Position numbers and translations under genes: made by a program. Positions 10,823 through 17,567 of a DNA stretch of 64,000 nt are shown in pieces. Position 1 is the stretch's first letter; each line of letters begins with the position of its first letter. The DNA lies in NCBI RefSeq assembly GCF_016405905.1, contig NZ_JAEFCB010000006.1:124001-188000 (forward strand), given 5' to 3'. This stretch comes from Variovorax sp. IB41. Its GTDB lineage: Bacteria; Pseudomonadota; Gammaproteobacteria; Burkholderiales; Burkholderiaceae_C. Below the pieces are notes generated by a model, which was not told where the DNA came from, searched no databases, and was given only the letters and a program-made list of their open reading frames with translations.

Positions 10823-11469
10823 AGCAATCTGAACTAGATAAAAAAATCAACGCTTACCTGAAGCAGGAAGGCAAGGCGCTCGGATGGAAGACGAAAGGCT
10901 CCAGCGCGTTCCGCGTAGAAGGCAAGATGTTTTTCTCGCTCTTGGTTTCTGGCAGTGCGAAGGAAGACGTGCTGTATCGCAGGCTATCTTGCAAGCCAAT
11001 GGCGTTCGACTTGGAGCTATGGCGAATCTTGGGCATGACGGCGAACTTGCAGGCGCCGTTGGGCCTTCGCACTGACGGTGCGTACACGTTGTACGGCGTT
11101 TCGCTGAATGAGGGCTCCATCGCGACTCCCAAATGGAGCGAAGAAGGGCTGCTGAACGCGAGTCGTGGATGCCTCGTGGAAGCGGAAGCCTGCATCAAGT
11201 CCAATCACCACCTGCGCAGCGACGATGCGTTCATGGAACTCGGAGAAGCCTTCAATCTGTGCATCCTGAAAAGCGTGCCGAACACGGCGTGGAACTTTTG
11301 GAAGGAGCGCTTGATTCACCATGTTCTCAAGGGAGAGAGAGACCAAGCAATGTCGATTGCTGAAGATCGCATCGCCGCTAGAGATTCGGGTGGCTTCATC
11401 GTCGGTGGGCAAACCTTCTACCAGCTCTCGCAGCGGCAACTGAAGGGTCACGCTGCATCAGTCGGATGA
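10819..11469 (+). CDS. Hypothetical protein, island gene 3
   Basis: A 216-residue protein not assigned to a named family. The ATG overlaps the previous stop. The N-terminus is lysine-rich (MKQSELDKKINAYLKQEGK), followed by GWKTKGSSAFRVEGKMFFSL, which resembles the Gly-aromatic then Phe-x-x-basic layout of the DUF4304-like genes on either side. A helical C-terminal half ends HVLKGERDQAMSIAEDR...DSGGFIVGGQTFYQL. No signal peptide or membrane segment is seen. Base composition is visibly poorer in G+C than flanking genes (for example ATAAAAAAATCAAC near the start), consistent with acquisition. It may be an immunity or effector-associated protein, by context only. Confidence 0.65.
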   Translation: MKQSELDKKINAYLKQEGKALGWKTKGSSAFRVEGKMFFSLLVSGSAKEDVLYRRLSCKPMAFDLELWRILGMTANLQAPLGLRTDGAYTLYGVSLNEGSIATPKWSEEGLLNASRGCLVEAEACIKSNHHLRSDDAFMELGEAFNLCILKSVPNTAWNFWKERLIHHVLKGERDQAMSIAEDRIAARDSGGFIVGGQTFYQLSQRQLKGHAASVG

Positions 11470-11530
11470 CCGCAATGGGCCATTTCTCGACGACGTGAGC
11501 GGCTACAGTCGGCCAACAGCAGTCGTTGAC
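11463..11530 (+). repeat. Island spacer repeat, copy 3
   Basis: Left half GGATGACCGCAATGGGCC (11464-11481) and right half GGCTACAGTCGGCCAACAGC (11501-11520) followed by AGTCGTTGAC. The halves are imperfect inverted repeats, with TGACCGCAATGGGCC pairing against GGCCAACAGCAGTCG. It lies directly after island gene 3 and before the Sel1-repeat gene. Confidence 0.8.
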
Positions 11531-11568
11531 TACCGATTCATGAACTACGAACGGTCTCTGTGGGCCTT

Positions 11569-12192
11569 ATGTGCAGTTTGACGCGGTACATGCTCGTGCC
11601 ACTCCTCGTCTTTTCGGTAGGCGCGTCTGCGCTTGCGAACGACTTCGCAGAGGCGGAAACGCTCAGAAAGGCCGGCTTCTACAACGACGCATTTCCGATC
11701 TATATGCGCCTCGCAGAAGCCGGCGATGCGCCTGCGCAAAATGCTGTCGGATTGATGCTTCAGGGGGGATTGGGAACACCCGAGAACATGGAGGCGAGCT
11801 TCGGCTGGCTGAAGCGATCCGCAGAGCAAGGGTACACACCTGGGCAAGCGAATCTCGGTGCAGCGTACAGGTTTGGGCGAGGCACCCCGCAAGACTTTGA
11901 AGAGTCCATCCAATGGCTGCGCAAGGGGGCGAATGGAGGATCGCCAACCGCGATGTACAACCTTGGCGTGATGCTCCATCAAGGAAGGGGAATACAGGTC
12001 GACGATGTAGAGGCTTTGAAATGGTTTCTACTGGCGCGCGAGTTTGGGCACAAGGATGGAGCGCACAACGTGACGGCTACTGCATATCTTGTCGATAGCG
12101 CCGGTCAGAAACGAGCCGAGGATGCCGCGAATGATTGGCTTGGCATGTATCGGAAGAAGAGGAATTCACCCCCAGCGGGGTCAGAGCAATAG
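11569..12192 (+). CDS. Secreted Sel1-repeat (tetratricopeptide-like) protein, island gene 4
   Basis: About 207 residues. A signal peptide is evident (MLVPLLVFSVGASALA-ND from the Met at 11590; an upstream GTG at 11560 is also possible). The rest is three to four Sel1 repeats of about 36 residues with the usual pattern AQNAVGLMLQGGLGTPENME, GQANLGAAYRFGRGTPQDFE and AMYNLGVMLHQGRGIQVDDV. Sel1 proteins are solenoid adaptors. A periplasmic or outer-membrane location is likely here. The start at 11569 is a compromise: no start has a strong ribosome-binding site. It is flanked by island repeats on both sides. Confidence 0.85.
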   Translation: MCSLTRYMLVPLLVFSVGASALANDFAEAETLRKAGFYNDAFPIYMRLAEAGDAPAQNAVGLMLQGGLGTPENMEASFGWLKRSAEQGYTPGQANLGAAYRFGRGTPQDFEESIQWLRKGANGGSPTAMYNLGVMLHQGRGIQVDDVEALKWFLLAREFGHKDGAHNVTATAYLVDSAGQKRAEDAANDWLGMYRKKRNSPPAGSEQ

Positions 12193-12205
12193 AAGCCGCA
12201 GCCAT

Positions 12206-12300
12206 GGGAACGGGCGGCTTTGGAGAAAAGCGTACAGCCGCTTGGGGCCGATCACGACGGCAGCGCGACCGGCTACAGTCGGCCACAACCGGTCAGTCGC
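12206..12300 (+). repeat. Island spacer repeat, copy 4
   Basis: Left half GGGAACGGGCGGCTTTGGAG (12206-12225) and right half GGCTACAGTCGGCCACAACC from 12271, followed by GGTCAGTC. Total length about 95 bases. The inner part differs from the other copies while both ends are conserved, a pattern expected of a recognised hairpin. Confidence 0.8.
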
Positions 12301-12336
12301 GCCGTGGGACAAAATCCGGCCACCACCAGACATCTC

Positions 12337-12774
12337 ATGGAAGCAGCCTCTTTATCAAACATTGACGCAATTCGGGCAGGTGTCGCCAAGGTCTCCGGGG
12401 ATTTCACGGTCGCTTTAGAGTCGCTGGGCTTCAAGCGGACCAAGAAGATGGTCTGGCTTCGGCAACGGGGTAATGTTGTCGAGCGCATAGGAATGCTTCG
12501 TTTGGGTGCGACGGGGCCGGCACTGGATGCGTCAGTCCGCCTGCGCCTTATTTTTTCCGTCGATGACCTCAGCGGGCAGCGGTTGACGAGCGGACCGGAT
12601 GATGGATTGATCTACGGTGATCACCTGAGAGATTCCGACGGTCGCGGATACCACCTCAGGTTCAACGCTTCTTCGTGGAGCACCTATGACAGGTGTGTAG
12701 CGGACCTGACCCGTATCGTGCGGGAGCAAGGGTTGCCCTGGTTCGATTCGCAGCAAGATGCAGCCGCCAATTAG
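12337..12774 (+). CDS. DUF4304-like hypothetical protein, island gene 5
   Basis: A 145-residue protein. The Met at 12337 is chosen because the longer frame from 12220 runs through the repeat at 12206-12300. The central motif LESLGFKRTKKMVWLRQRGN is close to the DUF4304 pattern (Gly-Phe-Lys-Arg ... aromatic-x-Arg), followed by beta strands and a C-terminal aromatic region (YHLRFNASSWSTY). DUF4304 has no established biochemical function and is often found near polymorphic toxin or type VI secretion loci. No signal peptide. Assignment is by pattern and moderately sure. Confidence 0.65.
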   Translation: MEAASLSNIDAIRAGVAKVSGDFTVALESLGFKRTKKMVWLRQRGNVVERIGMLRLGATGPALDASVRLRLIFSVDDLSGQRLTSGPDDGLIYGDHLRDSDGRGYHLRFNASSWSTYDRCVADLTRIVREQGLPWFDSQQDAAAN

Positions 12775-12796
12775 GCGGTGCGGCAGACGCACGCGG

Positions 12797-12887
12797 GAAC
12801 GTCCGCTTTGGCGTAACTCGTAGCTCTACTAAGGGCCCCTTCGCGAAGGCAGAGCCACCGGCTACAGTCGGCCAGAAGCGGACGTTC
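12797..12887 (+). repeat. Island spacer repeat, copy 5 (best-formed palindrome)
   Basis: Left half GAACGTCCGCTTTGGC (12797-12812) and right half GCCAGAAGCGGACGTTC (12871-12887) are near-perfect inverted repeats, with twelve contiguous paired bases at the ends. GGCTACAGTCGGCCAGAAGC spans 12860-12879. The 58-base interior is unique. It is the clearest example of the unit separating the island genes. Confidence 0.85.
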
Positions 12888-12915
12888 AACTACAACCACC
12901 CAAAACGACCTACAC

Positions 12916-13359
12916 ATGAGTTCTTTGACCTGGGACGACCTGTTCGTCGACGCGGCGCTTCTCGACTTCAACGGCCTGCTCGCGGAATGGCCGGGAAAGG
13001 TCACAGGGCAGGTACGACTGATTGGAGCATCTGCGTTTGGCGACCTATTCTTAGAACGCCGCTCCGGCGAGGTCATGAAACTGGACATGCTGGATGGCGA
13101 CGTCCACCTCGTTGCTGACGACTTCCAGCGCTTCTCTGAACTCATGAACTCGCGCGAGTGGCAGCAGGAAAACCTGCTGAGTGAGGGTGTGGCTCTCCTC
13201 AAGGACAAAGGGGTGCTTCGCGGGAAAGGTCAGTTCTACGGCTTTGCTCCGCACCCCATCTTCACCGGTGCAATCGACTGGTCGAAAGTGATGCCGCTTG
13301 ATGCCGTTGTTTGGAACTCGATATGTGCGCAGTCTGTGGCGAGTGCGGCGACGCCATAG
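12916..13359 (+). CDS. DUF1851 protein, Tdi1-like type VI immunity family, island gene 6
   Basis: A 147-residue protein. The segment ASAFGDLFLERRSGEVMKLD, the acidic middle (DGDVHLVADDFQRFSELM) and the C-terminal GQFYGFAPHPIFTGAID with KVMPLDAVVWNSI follow the DUF1851 (T6SS immunity protein Tdi1, C-terminal) pattern. Tdi1 neutralises the NAD-targeting effector Tde/Tre-like toxins in agrobacteria; related proteins are frequent orphan immunity genes. No cognate effector is visible in this window, so an orphan immunity role is an inference. It is preceded by repeat copy 5 and followed immediately by copy 6. Confidence 0.75.
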   Translation: MSSLTWDDLFVDAALLDFNGLLAEWPGKVTGQVRLIGASAFGDLFLERRSGEVMKLDMLDGDVHLVADDFQRFSELMNSREWQQENLLSEGVALLKDKGVLRGKGQFYGFAPHPIFTGAIDWSKVMPLDAVVWNSICAQSVASAATP

Positions 13360-13361
13360 AT

Positions 13362-13385
13362 GGCTACAGTCGGCCACAAGCAGAC
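13362..13385 (+). repeat. Island spacer repeat, copy 6 (right half)
   Basis: The sequence GGCTACAGTCGGCCACAAGC followed by AGAC, three bases after the stop of island gene 6 and 13 bases before the start of gene 7. A weak left half may lie inside the end of gene 6 (GCAGTCTGTGGCGAG near 13330). Confidence 0.8.
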
Positions 13386-13398
13386 CTACTACCGACAC

Positions 13399-13821
13399 AT
13401 GCACCTCGACGGAAAACTGAATCGCATCAGGCGCGACGGATACGAACGCACTCTCGAGGTCGTTGTCGATGGTTGGGCCGTTTATTGGGTTGGGGCCATC
13501 GAGTTTGAAGAGAAAAATAGCGAAGTTGAGCGTTTCGTGGAGGGAGGTGAATTTTCCTCTCAGATCAAGGTTCAATTTGTCACCGAGATCCGTCCGCAAG
13601 TTGCTTCAGCGCGCCACTCGTTTGAGCAACCTATCGCTTCGTCGCCCCACTGCCAGATCGCTACCACCGTTCTCGATAGTCCCGACTCCTACAGCTTCCG
13701 TTGTTCAATCTCAGAAGGCGGGCCGGCTATTCTTGTCGAAACGGAGAAGGCTCACTCCTTAAAAATGGGAGAAGCCATTGAGTTTGCCGGTGAACTCGCT
13801 GTACTTGAGATCGACGACTGA
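13399..13821 (+). CDS. Hypothetical protein, island gene 7
   Basis: A 140-residue protein I do not recognise. The ATG at 13399 is preferred over 13360, because the 13 extra residues of the longer frame are a translation of the repeat itself. The protein is predicted to be mostly beta: DGYERTLEVVVDGWAVYWVG, then SYSFRCSISEGGPAILVETE and FAGELAVLEIDD. No membrane segment or signal peptide. The stop codon overlaps the left half of repeat copy 7. As with its neighbours the composition is lower in G+C than the core genes. Confidence 0.6.
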   Translation: MHLDGKLNRIRRDGYERTLEVVVDGWAVYWVGAIEFEEKNSEVERFVEGGEFSSQIKVQFVTEIRPQVASARHSFEQPIASSPHCQIATTVLDSPDSYSFRCSISEGGPAILVETEKAHSLKMGEAIEFAGELAVLEIDD

Positions 13822-13874
13822 ACGTCTGCTTTGGAGAATGACCGAGGACTGCTTCGGGCCCGAAGGCGACGGTC
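13820..13874 (+). repeat. Island spacer repeat, copy 7 (terminal, diverged)
   Basis: Left half GAACGTCTGCTTTGGAG (13820-13836) matches copy 5. The right end GACGGTCAGACGTCG (13868 onward) is a weak inverted partner and lacks the TACAGTCGGCCA core. It follows the last island gene. A reversed fragment with CAATGTTCGCTTCAGACTG on the minus strand is nearby at 13900-13920. Confidence 0.6.
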
Positions 13875-14353
13875 AGACGTCGTGACTAAAAGACAGCTCG
13901 CAGTCTGAAGCGAACATTGAGCGTAGTCGTGCCAATGTCGAGCGCAACCGACACCAACCCTTCGGACTTCTGCTTGTTCACCGCCCGTCTCTCACGAACG
14001 CTCATCAGTACGCCCCCGCACGTCCGCCTGCAATCCGCCAAAGCGGTCGAACCGCCAATCCCACAGCCGCACTCATCGTGCACAGGGCGTCGGGTGCTCC
14101 CCGCAGCGAAATAAAGGAGGAGCCCGAAGGGCGGGGGACATTCGCGGAGGGGAGTACCCGGCGCCCTGTGCACGCGCCCCTAATGCGCCTTCGCGCAAGC
14201 CCCAAAAGGGAGAGCCCAGCTAAGGAAACCCCCGATACATGAATGGTCATCGACCCTCTAGCATCGGCGGCTGCTCCCCCTTGTCGAGGTGTACGGACCG
14301 CGTCCCGGCGTCCGCCCGGTGACATGGCGCCTGCCTCACCTGCCCTTCCTGCG
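13875..14353. other. Gene-less stretch between island and TRAP operon
   Basis: About 480 bases with no supported gene. It holds the right 96-bp hairpin element (14078-14173) and, beyond it, presumably the promoter of the TRAP operon. I could not identify a convincing promoter or terminator with a T-run. Confidence 0.6.
14078..14173. repeat. 96-bp palindromic element, right copy
   Basis: Outer arms of 25 bases (GTGCACAGGGCGTCGGGTGC...; partner strand GTGCACAGGGCGCCGGGTAC...) pair at 23 of 25 positions and surround the core CGCAGCGAAATAAAGGAGGA ... GGGGGACATTCGCGGAG. This core is the reverse complement of the core at 9216-9263. The inner stem is GCCC-GAA-GGGC here but GGCC-TTC-GGCC in the left copy, so both strands changed together. 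The length equals that of the left copy. Confidence 0.85.
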
Positions 14354-14941
14354 ATGACAACTCCTCCCGAGTCCGGCCCCACGCTGGACGCCGCCAGCCC
14401 CCTTCCCCCCGACATCGAAGCCGCCGACGAACCCACCAAGGTGCCGCTCGCCATCGAAGACTGGCTCACCGTCATCATCATGGGCGCGCTGGCACTCATC
14501 ACCTTCGCCAACGTGCTGGTGCGCTACTTCACCAGCTCGTCGTTCGCGTGGACCGAGGAGTTCTCGGTGTTCCTCATGATCATGCTGGCGCTGGTGGCCG
14601 GCTCGGCTGCGGTGGCGCGCGACCGGCACATCCGCATCGAGTATTTCTCCGAGAGCGGCTCGATGGCGCGGCGCAAGCGCCTCGCGCAATTCGGCGCGCT
14701 GATGATCGCGATCCTCTTCGGCCTGATCGGCGCGCTCAGCATCCGCATGGTGTGGGACGACTACCGCTTCGAGGAAACCACGCCGGGCATCGGGCTGCCG
14801 GCCTGGTGGTATTCGATGTGGCTGCCGATCGTGTCCTTCGCCATCGCGGGGCGGGCCATCGGCCTGATGGTCCGGCGCGGGCGCAAGACGAACTACGCGT
14901 CCGACGACAGCAGCAATAACAAAAAAGGCGACGCCAAGTGA
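14354..14941 (+). CDS. dctQ: TRAP transporter small permease (DctQ)
   Basis: About 195 residues with four transmembrane helices: LTVIIMGALALITFANVLVR, the segment around FSVFLMIMLALVAGSAAVAR, FGALMIAILFGLIGALSIRM and WLPIVSFAIAGRAIGLMV. The WTEEFSVFLMIM stretch after helix 1 is the DctQ signature. It pairs with DctM to form the sodium-driven permease for an organic acid. The start is uncertain: 14354 gives a typical length, while in-frame starts at 14324 and 14243 would add a Pro/Ala-rich tail. Its stop overlaps the GTG start of dctM. Confidence 0.88.
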   Translation: MTTPPESGPTLDAASPLPPDIEAADEPTKVPLAIEDWLTVIIMGALALITFANVLVRYFTSSSFAWTEEFSVFLMIMLALVAGSAAVARDRHIRIEYFSESGSMARRKRLAQFGALMIAILFGLIGALSIRMVWDDYRFEETTPGIGLPAWWYSMWLPIVSFAIAGRAIGLMVRRGRKTNYASDDSSNNKKGDAK

Positions 14942-16236
14942 TCGCCACCCTGCTCTTCGTCGCCTTCGTGCTGATGATGCTGGTGGGCGTGCCCATCGGC
15001 GCCGCGCTCGGCCTGGCGGGCGCCGCCTGCATCGCGCTGGCCAACAGCGACGCGCAGTGGTTCGGCCTCCTGGCCGTGCCGCAGAACTTCTATGCCGGTC
15101 TCGGCAAATACCCGCTGCTGGCCATTCCGATGTTCGTGCTGGTCGGCTCCATCTTCGACCGCTCGGGCGTGGCGCTGCGGCTGGTGAACTTCGCGGTCGC
15201 CATCGTCGGGCGCGGCCCGGGCATGCTGCCGCTGGTGGCGATCGCCGTGGCGATGTTCCTCGGTGGCATCTCGGGCTCGGGCCCGGCCAACGCCGCCGCC
15301 GTGGGCGCAGTGATGATCGCGGCCATGTCGCGCGCCGGCTACCCGGCCGCGTTCTCGGCGAGCGTCGTGGGCGCCGCTGCGGCCACCGACATCCTGATTC
15401 CGCCTTCGGTCGCGTTCATCGTCTACTCGGTGCTGGTGCCCGGCGCCTCGGTGCCGGCGCTGTTCGCGGCCGGCATGATCCCCGGCATCATGGCCGGCCT
15501 CGCGCTGATGATCCCGGCCGTGTGGCTGGCCCGCACGCACAAGATGGGCGCGCTCGAGGCGACGCTGCCGCGCCCGCCGTTCTGGAAGAGTTTTCGCGAA
15601 GCCATCTGGGGGCTCGCCGCGCCGGTGCTGATCCTGGGCGGCATGCGCGCAGGCTGGTTCACGCCGACCGAAGCGGCGGTGGTCGCGGTGTTCTACGGGC
15701 TCTTCGTGGGCATGTGCATCCACCGGACCATCAAGGTGCGCGACCTCTTCGTGATCCTGCGCGAGTCGGGCGAGCTGTCGGCGGTGATCCTCCTGGTGGT
15801 GTCGCTCGCGGGCATCTTCGCGTACTCGCTCTCGACGCTGGGCATCATCGATCCGGTGACGCGCGCCATCGTGAATTCGGGCCTCGGCGAATACGGCATC
15901 CTGGCGTTGCTGATCCTCCTGCTCATCACCGTGGGCATGTTCCTCGACGGCGTGTCGATCTTCCTGATCTTCGTGCCGCTCTTGCTGCCCATCGTGCAGC
16001 ACTACAAGTGGGACCCGGTGTGGTTCGGCGTGATCCTCACGCTGAAGGTCGCGCTTGGCCAGTTCACGCCGCCGCTCGCGGTCAACCTCATGGTCTCGTG
16101 CCGCATCGCCAAGGTGCGCATGGAAGAGACCGTGCGCTGGGTCGGCTGGATGCTGTTCTCGATGTTCGTGGTGATGGTGCTGGTCATCGCATTCCCCGAG
16201 CTTGCGCTCTGGCTGCCGCGCAAGCTGGGCTACTGA
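14938..16236 (+). CDS. dctM: TRAP transporter large permease (DctM)
   Basis: A 432-residue integral membrane protein with about twelve hydrophobic helices, the family's normal size. It begins at a GTG overlapping the dctQ stop. Conserved features include the early LLFVAFVLMMLVGVPIGAAL helix, the GGISGSGPANAAAVGAVMI segment of the first half, IPPSVAFIVYSVL, and the matching second-half regions DGVSIFLIFVPLLLPI and QFTPPLAVNLMV. DctM is the main ion-coupled transport subunit. The substrate is set by the DctP protein encoded next. Confidence 0.96.
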   Translation: MIATLLFVAFVLMMLVGVPIGAALGLAGAACIALANSDAQWFGLLAVPQNFYAGLGKYPLLAIPMFVLVGSIFDRSGVALRLVNFAVAIVGRGPGMLPLVAIAVAMFLGGISGSGPANAAAVGAVMIAAMSRAGYPAAFSASVVGAAAATDILIPPSVAFIVYSVLVPGASVPALFAAGMIPGIMAGLALMIPAVWLARTHKMGALEATLPRPPFWKSFREAIWGLAAPVLILGGMRAGWFTPTEAAVVAVFYGLFVGMCIHRTIKVRDLFVILRESGELSAVILLVVSLAGIFAYSLSTLGIIDPVTRAIVNSGLGEYGILALLILLLITVGMFLDGVSIFLIFVPLLLPIVQHYKWDPVWFGVILTLKVALGQFTPPLAVNLMVSCRIAKVRMEETVRWVGWMLFSMFVVMVLVIAFPELALWLPRKLGY

Positions 16237-16283
16237 TTTTTTTCGTTCCATATTTCGTTCCATCTACAAAGAGGAGACCTTCC

Positions 16284-17321
16284 ATGAAATTCCGCCGCAC
16301 CCTGCTGGGCCTCGCCGCCGTGGCCACCGCCCTGGGCATGTTCTCCACCGGCGCCATGGCGCAGGCCGCCTACAAGCCCGAGTACAAGATGTCGCTGGTG
16401 CTGGGCCCGCCGACGCCCTGGGGTCAGGCCGGAAAGATCTGGGCCGACCTCGTGAAGGAGCGCACCCAGGGGCGCATCAACATCAAGCTGTACCCGGGCG
16501 TGTCGCTCATCCAGGGCGACCAGACGCGCGAGTTCAGCGCGCTGCGCCAGGGCGTGATCGACATGGCCGTGGGCTCGACCATCAACTGGTCGCCGCAGGT
16601 CAAGCAGCTGAACCTCTTCTCGATGCCTTTCCTCATGCCCGATTACGCGGCCATCGACGCGCTCACGCAGGGCGACGTGGGCAAGGAAATGTTCAAGACC
16701 CTGGACAAGGCCGGCGTGGTGCCGCTCGCCTGGGGCGAGAACGGCTACCGCGAGATCACCAACTCCAAGAAGCCGATCAAGTCACCCGAGGACATGAAGG
16801 GCATGAAGATCCGCGTGGTCGGCTCGCCGATCTATTCGGACATGTTCACCGCGCTCGGCGCCAACCCCACGCAGATGAGCTGGGCCGATGCGCAGCCGGC
16901 GCTCGCGAGCGGCGCGGTGGACGGGCAGGAGAACCCGCTCTTCCTCTTCACCGTGCTCAAGATGCACACCGTGGGCCAGAAGTTCGTGACCACCTGGGGC
17001 TACGTGGCCGACCCGCTCGTGTTCGTGGTGAACAAGGAGATCTGGGCCTCGTGGACGCCGGCCGACCAGGCCATCGTGCGCCAGGCCGCCGTCGATGCGG
17101 GCAAGCAGGAAATCGCGATCGCGCGCAAGGGCCTCGTGGAAGCCGACAAGCCGGTGCTGAAAGACATCGCAGGCATGGGCGTGACGGTGACCAGCCTCAC
17201 GCCGGCCGAGCGCGATGCCTTCGTGAAGGCGACGCGTCCGGTGTACGACAAGTGGAAGTCGACGGTGGGCGCGGACCTGGTGGCGCAGGCCGAGAAGGCG
17301 ATCGCCGCGCGCAAGAAGTAA
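16284..17321 (+). CDS. dctP: TRAP transporter substrate-binding protein (DctP)
   Basis: A 345-residue periplasmic protein. The signal peptide is about residues 1-27 (ending TGAMAQA). The start at 16284 has GAGGAG nine bases upstream; the open frame extends far upstream but that part shadows dctM. The DctP family features MKGMKIRVVGSPIYSDMFTA and ALGANPTQMSWADAQPALASG contain the Arg that salt-bridges the ligand carboxylate and the adjacent specificity region. Typical ligands are C4-dicarboxylates, 2-keto acids or aromatic acids; the one here is not predicted. An intrinsic terminator follows 43 bases downstream. Confidence 0.95.
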   Translation: MKFRRTLLGLAAVATALGMFSTGAMAQAAYKPEYKMSLVLGPPTPWGQAGKIWADLVKERTQGRINIKLYPGVSLIQGDQTREFSALRQGVIDMAVGSTINWSPQVKQLNLFSMPFLMPDYAAIDALTQGDVGKEMFKTLDKAGVVPLAWGENGYREITNSKKPIKSPEDMKGMKIRVVGSPIYSDMFTALGANPTQMSWADAQPALASGAVDGQENPLFLFTVLKMHTVGQKFVTTWGYVADPLVFVVNKEIWASWTPADQAIVRQAAVDAGKQEIAIARKGLVEADKPVLKDIAGMGVTVTSLTPAERDAFVKATRPVYDKWKSTVGADLVAQAEKAIAARKK

Positions 17322-17364
17322 GCGGCGTTTTCACAACACTGCGCGGCCTTCGATGGCCGCGCCG

Positions 17365-17387
17365 AAGCCCCGCTTGCGGGGCTTTTT
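17365..17387 (+). terminator. Intrinsic terminator of the TRAP operon
   Basis: Stem AAGCCCCGC-TTGC-GGGGCTT followed by a T5 run (AGCCCCGCTTGCGGGGCTTT). It lies just after dctP and before the nucleoside hydrolase, so that gene needs its own promoter between 17388 and 17550. Confidence 0.85.
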
Positions 17388-17567
17388 CTTTGCCGGTTGC
17401 GCACTTCCGACTGCAACGAAAATGGCGGGCGAAATCCTTGGTTTGCGGACCGCCCGATGCCCTCTGGCTGCGGCGAAAAACACGCCCTCGATTTCATGCC
17501 GCCGACGCGAATTGCTCTGGCAGACTGGTTTTCACCGCGCGTTTTTCGCGCTTCAAGGAAACCATTC

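Noticed and set aside
12797..12887. Classical integron attC site
   Set aside because: The size and inverted-repeat layout fit, but the ends lack RYYYAAC and GTTRRRY core sites and no intI is visible, so I call it a cassette-like repeat only.
10076..13874. CRISPR array
   Set aside because: Repeats are palindromic, diverged, spaced 150-900 bases apart by genes, and no cas genes are present.
9168..14353. Prophage or insertion sequence
   Set aside because: No integrase, transposase, phage structural gene or tRNA attachment site was found in the region.
15057..17321. A 754-codon plus-strand frame covering dctM and dctP
   Set aside because: The first 400 codons shadow dctM (Arg/Gly/Pro/Ala rich). 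Only the part from 16284 with a signal peptide is real DctP.
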